From an uncultured Collinsella sp. (GTDB lineage Bacteria > Actinomycetota > Coriobacteriia > Coriobacteriales > Coriobacteriaceae): a stretch of DNA of 29,990 bases. Below are positions 25,132 to 29,990 of this stretch, in pieces; position 1 is the first letter of the stretch; every line of letters starts with the position of its first letter. Location of the stretch: contig UROM01000011.1 of the NCBI GenBank assembly GCA_900549455.1, forward strand, positions 1-29,990. The letters run 5' to 3'. The notes beneath the pieces were generated by a model that worked only from the letters and a program-made list of their open reading frames with translations, was not told the DNA's origin and did no database searches. Made by a program: the position numbers and the translations under genes.

Positions 25132-25159
25132 ATCTTAGTACTTACGTGACAGATGTAAA
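25132..25159 (-). promoter_or_regulatory. Candidate promoter of the flavodoxin-like gene
   Basis: TTTACA (25159-25154), 16 bases, TAAGAT (25137-25132) on the minus strand, about 60 bases before the start codon. Confidence 0.35.
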
Positions 25160-25199
25160 CCACCGTCTGTCGATTGATTAATTTGCCCCACGGGCTTCC

Positions 25200-27059
25200 T
25201 CACTGGGCGAACTGGCTGCGGTAGAGCTCGGCATAGAAGCCGTCTGCCGCCAGCAGCTCGTCGTGCGTGCCGCGCTCGATAATCTGGCCGTCGCGCATGA
25301 CCAGAATGCAGTCGGCATTGCGGATCGTCGACAGACGGTGCGCCACCACAAAGCTTGTGCGGCCGGCCATAAGCTCGTCGAATGCCGCCTGCACCTGCAG
25401 CTCGGTGCGCGTATCGATACTCGAAGTCGCCTCGTCCAGCAGCAAGATAGCCGGATCGGTGAGCATAACGCGCGCGATGCACAGCAGCTGCTTTTGGCCC
25501 TGGCTAAACGTGCCGCCGTCCTCGCCGATCACCGTATCGTAGCCGCCTGGCAGCTGCACGATAAACTTATGCGCATGAGCGCGCTTGGCGGCCTCGACAA
25601 TCTGCTCACGCGTAGCATCGGGACAACCGTAAGCGATGTTTTCGGCCACGGTACCCTCGAACAGCCACGTATCCTGCAGCACCATGCCAAAGGCACGGCG
25701 CAGGCTTGCGCGCGTGTAGTCACGCGAAGACCGGCCATCGACCATGATGCGGCCGGCATCGATATCGTAAAAACGCAGCAGCAGATTGATGAGCGTTGTC
25801 TTACCGCAGCCCGTGGGGCCGACCAGGGCAAAACGCATGCCGGGCTTGGCCTCGATGCAGATATCCTGCAGCAACTTGCGGTCGGGCACATAGCTAAAGT
25901 CCACGTGTTCAAAGGTCACCTCGCCACGCGGGACGGCAAGCTCCACGGCATCTGACGCATCGGGCTCCTGCTCGCGGGCGTCGAGCAGTGCAAACATGCG
26001 GCGCGCCGAGGCATACGCCGTCTGGATCTGCGTAATGACGTTGGTGACCTCGTTGAACGGCTTGGTGTACTGGTTGGCGTAGGACAGGAAAACCTGCACG
26101 CCTCCCACCGTGAGCGCCGCGGGCACGCCCGTGATCACGCCCACGCAGCCGATCACAGCGACCACGGCATAGATGATGTTGTTGATAAAGCGCGTGCCGG
26201 GGTTGGAGAGCGAACCCATAAACTGCGCGCGCTCGCCCGCGGTGTAGAGCTCGGCATTGAGGGCATCGAAGCGCTGTTGAGCGTGCGGGCCGTAGGCGAA
26301 GGCGTCTACGAGTTTTTGCTCGCCCACATATTCCTCGATATGACCGCCCAGCTGACCCTGAATGCGCTGCTGAGCGGTAAAGCTCTTGTTGGAGAGTTTG
26401 GCGATGGCGCCGGCCGCAAAGATGGAAAGCGGCGTGACGAGCACCACCACGAACGTCATGGTCAGGTTGATGGAGAGCATAAACGCGAGCGTGCCCACGA
26501 TGGTGATGACGCCGGTAAAGAGCTGGGTGAAGCCCTGTAGCAAACCGTCGCCCACCTGGTCGACGTCGTTGACCACGCGGCTCATGAGGTCGCCGTGGGC
26601 GTGGCTGTCGATAAAGCTGAGCGGCATGCGGCTGAGCTTGTCGCTCGCCTCCACGCGCATGTCGCGCACCGTCTCGTAGGACAGACGGTTGACGCAGTAG
26701 CCCTGCAGCCACTGGAAGGCCGCGGCACCCACCACGACAATCGCGAGTTTGGTGACGAGCGGCAGCAGCGCGTCAAAGTCCACCTGTCCGGCGGCGACGA
26801 TGAGGTCGATGCCCTCGCCGATAAGAATGGGCGTGTAGAGCTGCAAGATCACCGAGATGGCGGCGCTCACAAACGACGCCGTAAACGAAATGCGATGCGG
26901 GCGGACGTAGGCCAGCAGGCGGCGAGTTACCGCGCCCACGGGGTAGCGCTCGGGGTCGCCGGGCTGGCGCGGACCGTCGCCCAGGTCATTGAGGCTATCG
27001 TTGCCGGACACGTTGGCCGTCATCGTGGCGACCGAACCGGAAGAAGTATACGGATTCAT
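25200..27059 (-). CDS. ABC exporter half-transporter, catalytic-Glu subunit (LmrD/TM288-like)
   Basis: This 619-residue protein has an N-terminal membrane domain with about six helices (about 50-340) and a C-terminal nucleotide-binding domain. Walker A is GPTGCGKTT, Walker B ends in LLLDEATSS with the catalytic Glu (about residue 540), and the switch His lies in VVAHRLST. The signature is FSQGQ in place of LSGGQ. That combination is the mark of one partner of heterodimeric exporters such as LmrCD, BmrCD and TM287/288, where one ATP site is degenerate. The ATG directly abuts the upstream gene's TAG, with AAGGAGG upstream, so the two are translationally coupled. Drugs, lipids or peptides are possible substrates; the sequence does not say which. 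Confidence 0.93.
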   Translation of the reverse strand: MNPYTSSGSVATMTANVSGNDSLNDLGDGPRQPGDPERYPVGAVTRRLLAYVRPHRISFTASFVSAAISVILQLYTPILIGEGIDLIVAAGQVDFDALLPLVTKLAIVVVGAAAFQWLQGYCVNRLSYETVRDMRVEASDKLSRMPLSFIDSHAHGDLMSRVVNDVDQVGDGLLQGFTQLFTGVITIVGTLAFMLSINLTMTFVVVLVTPLSIFAAGAIAKLSNKSFTAQQRIQGQLGGHIEEYVGEQKLVDAFAYGPHAQQRFDALNAELYTAGERAQFMGSLSNPGTRFINNIIYAVVAVIGCVGVITGVPAALTVGGVQVFLSYANQYTKPFNEVTNVITQIQTAYASARRMFALLDAREQEPDASDAVELAVPRGEVTFEHVDFSYVPDRKLLQDICIEAKPGMRFALVGPTGCGKTTLINLLLRFYDIDAGRIMVDGRSSRDYTRASLRRAFGMVLQDTWLFEGTVAENIAYGCPDATREQIVEAAKRAHAHKFIVQLPGGYDTVIGEDGGTFSQGQKQLLCIARVMLTDPAILLLDEATSSIDTRTELQVQAAFDELMAGRTSFVVAHRLSTIRNADCILVMRDGQIIERGTHDELLAADGFYAELYRSQFAQ

Positions 27060-28943
27060 CTAGTAACCCTCCTTTGCGCAGACGGATGCGGGGGCGCACG
27101 CGGCGCCTGGGACGGGCGCGGGACTTGGAGCGGGCGCGGGCGCCGCACTCCCCTGCTGGCCCTCGAGCTCCTCGCGGCGAAGCTGCGACTGGCAGATCTC
27201 TCGGTAGAGCTGGCAGGTCGTGTACAGTTCATCGTGCGTGCCCAGGCCCGCAACCGAACCGTGGTCGAGTACGCAGATCATGTCGGCGTCGCGCACGGTC
27301 GAGACGCGCTGGCTCACGATAACGGTCGTCAGCGGCAACCCGCCCTCGGCGGCACCGCGCATGCTTCGTTTGCGAATGGCATGGCGAAGCGCCGCATCGG
27401 TCTTAAAGTCGAGCGCCGAGGCGGAATCGTCCATGATCAATATCTGAGGCGAACCTACCAAGGCGCGCGCGATAGTCAGACGCTGACGTTGGCCACCGCT
27501 AAAGTTCTTGCCGCCCGCCTCGACCGGGGCATCTAAGCCCTGGGGCTTGTTGCGTACGAACTCGCTGGCCTGCGCCATATCGAGCGCCGCCCACAGCTCC
27601 TCATCGGTTGCCGACTCGTCGCGCCAGGTTAGGTTGCTGCGGATCGTGCCGCTCACGAGCGACGCGCGCTGCGGAACGGTCGCGACCACACGGCGCAGCT
27701 GGTCGAGCGGCCAGGTGTGCACGTCGGCGCCCATCACGCTCACGCGGCCGGTGCTCACATCGTACAGGCGCGGGATAAGCGAGACGAGCGTCGACTTACC
27801 GCTGCCCGTGCCGCCGATAATGCCGAGCGTTTTGCCCAGCGGCAGCTCCAGGGTCACGTCATTGACGGCGTTGGCGGCGCCCGCGCCAAAGGAGAAGCTC
27901 GCATGGCTCAAGCTCAGCGCGGGGACCGGAACAGCGCCACCCGCCAGTGCGCTCGGCTCGGGTAGCGCAACCGGCTGGTTGCCCTCGTCGGTGATGCTCG
28001 GCGCGCAATTGAGCACCTCGTTGATACGCGACGCACTGGCGCTCGCCTTGGTAAAGACCACAACCAGGTTGGCGACATACACGATGGAGGTCAGGGTCTG
28101 CGTCATGTAGTTGACGAACGCCATGACCTGGCCCTGCGTGAGCTCGCCCACGTTGACCTGGATGCCGCCCACCCACAGGATGGCGCACACGCCCAGGTTC
28201 ATCACCAAAAACGTGACGGGGTTGAGGATCGACGAGAGCTTGCCCACCGCGATTGCGACATGCGCCTGGTCATCGGCCGCCTGGGCAAAACGCTCACGTT
28301 CGTGACCCTCGCGCACAAACGCCCGGACCACGCGGGCACCCGAAAGTCCCTCGCGGCAAATAAGCGCGATGCGATCGAGCTTTGCCTGCAGCTGCTTGTA
28401 GTACGGAATGCAGCGCGCCATGACAAACCAAAACACCAAGCCGATGGCGGGTGTGCAAATCAAAAAGATGATGCCGAGCTTAAGGTCGATGGCAAGGGCC
28501 GCGCACATAGAACCCACCGCCAAGAAGGGCCAGCGGATAAGCATGCGCACGCCCAGCGCCACAGCGAGCTGCACCTGGTTGACATCGTTGGTAATGCGCG
28601 TGATGAGCGACGGCGTGCCAAAGCGATCGAGTTCGACATAGCTCAGTTCGTTGATGTGCTGGTAGAGTGCACCGCGAATGTCGGTACCCATGCCCTGCGA
28701 AGTCAGCGCCGCCATCTTTTGGCAGACGAGCGTAAACGAGATGCCGATCACAGCCATGGCGCCAAGTACCATGCCGTAGTGGATAACGGCGTTCACGTCG
28801 TGCGAGCCAATGCCCTTATCGATCATCTGGGCAATCACCAGCGGCGTCAGCAGGTCAAAGATCACTTCGATCAGCTTGCACGCAGGACCAATCACCATAT
28901 ACCGGCGAAACTTACCACCAAAACGCCTGAGCAGCTCAATCAT
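27060..28943 (-). CDS. ABC exporter half-transporter, degenerate-site subunit (LmrC/TM287-like)
   Basis: This 627-residue protein has a six-helix membrane domain (about 15-310) and a nucleotide-binding domain with Walker A GGTGSGKST (about 374-382) and a normal FSGGQ signature. Walker B reads ILIMDDSASALD, so the catalytic Glu is replaced by Asp. The switch His is Gln (VSQRVST). Those two changes are the known degenerate-site residues of LmrC and TM287, and they complement the FSQGQ of the partner gene. The C terminus is an Ala/Pro-rich tail. Start: ATG at 28943 with AAGGAG upstream; a longer in-frame start is unsupported. It is first in the two-gene operon. Upstream, 28944-29150 shows no gene and only a weak TACTAT box. 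Confidence 0.93.
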   Translation of the reverse strand: MIELLRRFGGKFRRYMVIGPACKLIEVIFDLLTPLVIAQMIDKGIGSHDVNAVIHYGMVLGAMAVIGISFTLVCQKMAALTSQGMGTDIRGALYQHINELSYVELDRFGTPSLITRITNDVNQVQLAVALGVRMLIRWPFLAVGSMCAALAIDLKLGIIFLICTPAIGLVFWFVMARCIPYYKQLQAKLDRIALICREGLSGARVVRAFVREGHERERFAQAADDQAHVAIAVGKLSSILNPVTFLVMNLGVCAILWVGGIQVNVGELTQGQVMAFVNYMTQTLTSIVYVANLVVVFTKASASASRINEVLNCAPSITDEGNQPVALPEPSALAGGAVPVPALSLSHASFSFGAGAANAVNDVTLELPLGKTLGIIGGTGSGKSTLVSLIPRLYDVSTGRVSVMGADVHTWPLDQLRRVVATVPQRASLVSGTIRSNLTWRDESATDEELWAALDMAQASEFVRNKPQGLDAPVEAGGKNFSGGQRQRLTIARALVGSPQILIMDDSASALDFKTDAALRHAIRKRSMRGAAEGGLPLTTVIVSQRVSTVRDADMICVLDHGSVAGLGTHDELYTTCQLYREICQSQLRREELEGQQGSAAPAPAPSPAPVPGAACAPASVCAKEGY

Positions 28944-29150
28944 GTATAGGCGCTCCTTATCATCATCTCTCTTCAATCTGATTCATGATAGTACGGAGAG
29001 CCCTGGAGATATGAAATCAACTCGTCACAGAACAAGCCCCCGAAACAATCAGGAAACTAGGCACAGAGACAAAGCACCCGAACATGTTTTGGCAAAGCCA
29101 ACGAGCAGCACTAGACAAGGGATTAATTGTTCAGATTAACGCGCCTCTAC

Positions 29151-29289
29151 GGGCGCATTTTGGACGATGTGGTCCCGGTGCCGGCGGGCTGTTTGGTAGT
29201 CGAGCGATTCCGCAGGCAAAGCCGAGGACCAGCGAGACACCAAACAGCCCGCCGGCACCGGGACCACATCGCGGCACCAAAAAGCGCCC
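29151..29289. repeat. Large inverted repeat with perfect 33-bp arms
   Basis: The segment 29165-29197 is the exact reverse complement of 29239-29271, around a 41-nt loop. A further 13-bp outer pair with one mismatch (29151-29163 with 29277-29289) overlaps the end of the SRP RNA gene. It has no similarity to elements A/B or the 10569 palindrome. It lies between ffs and the ABC operon, with no T-run, so it is not a simple terminator. Confidence 0.85.
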
Positions 29290-29403
29290 GTGCGCTCGAT
29301 GGATTCGGATGCCCGACAGAGGCTCCTTATGGCTGCTTCCTTCCGGACCTGACCAGATTCGGAACATGTCGTCATCCGAACCCATCGAACGCGCTAGGCG
29401 CTT
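29281..29403 (-). ncRNA. ffs: SRP RNA (4.5S type, small bacterial form)
   Basis: The minus strand has the universal SRP apical domain: GGTCAGG, then CCGGAAGGAAGCAGCC (29346-29331). The flanks form one long hairpin: AAGCGCC and GCGCGTTCGATGG with GTTCGGATG near the 5' end pair with CATCCGAATCCATCGAGCGC and GGGCGCTT near the 3' end. A T-run (29283-29279) follows. It binds Ffh for co-translational targeting of membrane and secreted proteins. The 5' end at about 29403 fits the promoter at 29409-29437. The 3' end is set by the T-run. Confidence 0.95.
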
Positions 29404-29408
29404 GGTAT

Positions 29409-29437
29409 ATCTTACCCGCTCCCGCCCTCCACGGCAA
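29409..29437 (-). promoter_or_regulatory. Promoter of the SRP RNA gene
   Basis: TTGCCG (29437-29432), 17 bases, TAAGAT (29414-29409) on the minus strand. The -10 ends about 6-7 bases before the start of the SRP RNA hairpin, as expected for its transcription start. Confidence 0.6.
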
Positions 29438-29475
29438 GGCAGCTAATTTAGGACGGGGCCAAAAGACCACTTTTG

Positions 29476-29542
29476 AGTTGCGGTGGAATAGTTCCTGTTT
29501 TTGCCGCCTGAGCCGCCAAACAGGAACTATTCCACCGCAACT
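29476..29542 (+). repeat. Dispersed palindrome, copy 2
   Basis: Perfect 25-bp arms (29476-29500 with 29518-29542) enclose a 17-nt loop. The outer AGTTGCGGTGGAATA and the flanking AACTTATAG match the palindrome at 10569, and orientation is the same. The inner stem differs (GTTCC/GGAAC here, CGG/CCG there). It lies 16 bases after the glycerate kinase stop, without a T-run. Confidence 0.8.
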
Positions 29543-29558
29543 TATAGGGAGTTGGATT

Positions 29559-29940
29559 TTAGAGGCGGGCGAGGTCGTAGGATCGGGCGGCGGCTTCACC
29601 GGCGCAGATGAGGTTGGTTGTGGCTTCCTGGGGGTCGAGCGCTTGGTCAAGGGGCATGGGCCTGCGACAGACCGGCAAAACTAAGTCGACACCCTGCCCA
29701 TACACCGCATCCAGGTTGTCGGCACGACCGCCCACGACGGCAACAACCGGCTTGCCATATCGCTTCGCACGACGAGCCACGCCCACCGGTGCCTTGCCGG
29801 CAGCGGATTGCTCGTCCATATTGCCCTCGCCCGTTATGACCAGGTCGACATCGCGCACGCACTCGTCAAACCCAATCAGATCGAGCACCGTCTCCACGCC
29901 CGAACGCAGCTCCGCCCCGAGCGCCAGCAGCGCGGCACCC
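29559..29940 (-). CDS. Glycerate kinase, C-terminal fragment
   Basis: The last 127 residues are present; the 5' part is lost at the contig end. VDLVITGEGNMDEQSAAGKAP and GVARRAKRYGKPVVAVVG are characteristic of the GarK/GlxK glycerate kinase family, which phosphorylates D-glycerate with ATP, feeding it into glycolysis. The Asp/Glu-rich ITGEGNMDEQ segment is the family's conserved active-site motif. It ends with TAA at 29561-29559, followed by a dispersed palindrome. Residues encoded beyond 29940 come from sequencing adapter and are not part of the protein. Confidence 0.9.
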
Positions 29941-29990
29941 CTGTCTCTTATACACATCTCCGAGCCCACGAGACTCCTGAGCATCTCGTA
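29941..29990 (+). other. Nextera i7-side sequencing adapter (artefact)
   Basis: CTGTCTCTTATACACATCT at 29941-29959 is the Tn5 mosaic end. It is followed by CCGAGCCCACGAGAC, an 8-base index TCCTGAGC (29975-29982) and the start of the P7 oligo. Read on the minus strand it encodes the spurious peptide SEMCIRDR. Confidence 0.97.

Overview
The window is a GC-rich bacterial contig of about 30 kb that looks like a gut coriobacterium, most likely Collinsella (Actinomycetota, Coriobacteriia). The genus is an inference from gene content, codon bias and repeat style; there is no rRNA gene here to settle it. Both ends are untrimmed Nextera library adapters, so real sequence spans about 50-29940 and the first and last genes are cut.

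Layout. 50-2538: the tail of a Gfo/Idh/MocA-type oxidoreductase, a terminator, and tex. 2844-7101: a sugar-PTS locus on the minus strand (transaldolase-like aldolase, EIIA, EIIB and a UlaA-family EIIC) with a divergent DeoR-family regulator and a cluster of short direct repeats between them. 7103-10564: a Cof-type HAD phosphatase and, divergently, an RlmKL-type rRNA methyltransferase whose RlmL half lacks a recognisable catalytic NPPY motif. 10660-15408: a potassium module on the minus strand (kup, a 64-residue membrane protein, a shortened KdpD-like kinase and KdpE) with no KdpFABC pump in view. 15567-18950: a nitroreductase and a divergent LTA-synthase-family phosphoglycerol transferase.

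18971-24476 is the most unusual part. One large secreted cell-wall protein (1362 aa, FG-GAP-like repeats, FN3, Ig-like region, LANTG sorting signal) lies between two collinear arrays of about 61-bp imperfect hairpins. Outside the arrays are two copies, in opposite orientation, of a roughly 125-bp structured element. Its unpaired core is conserved while its stems differ by compensatory changes. Each copy sits just downstream of the stop codon of a neighbouring gene, in that gene's sense orientation.

24521-29940: a flavodoxin-like protein, a heterodimeric ABC exporter of the LmrCD/TM287-288 type, a perfect 33-bp inverted repeat, the SRP RNA gene (ffs) with its promoter, a second copy of a dispersed palindrome also seen at 10569, and the C-terminal part of a glycerate kinase. 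Several intergenic regions carry palindromes that belong to small repeat families.
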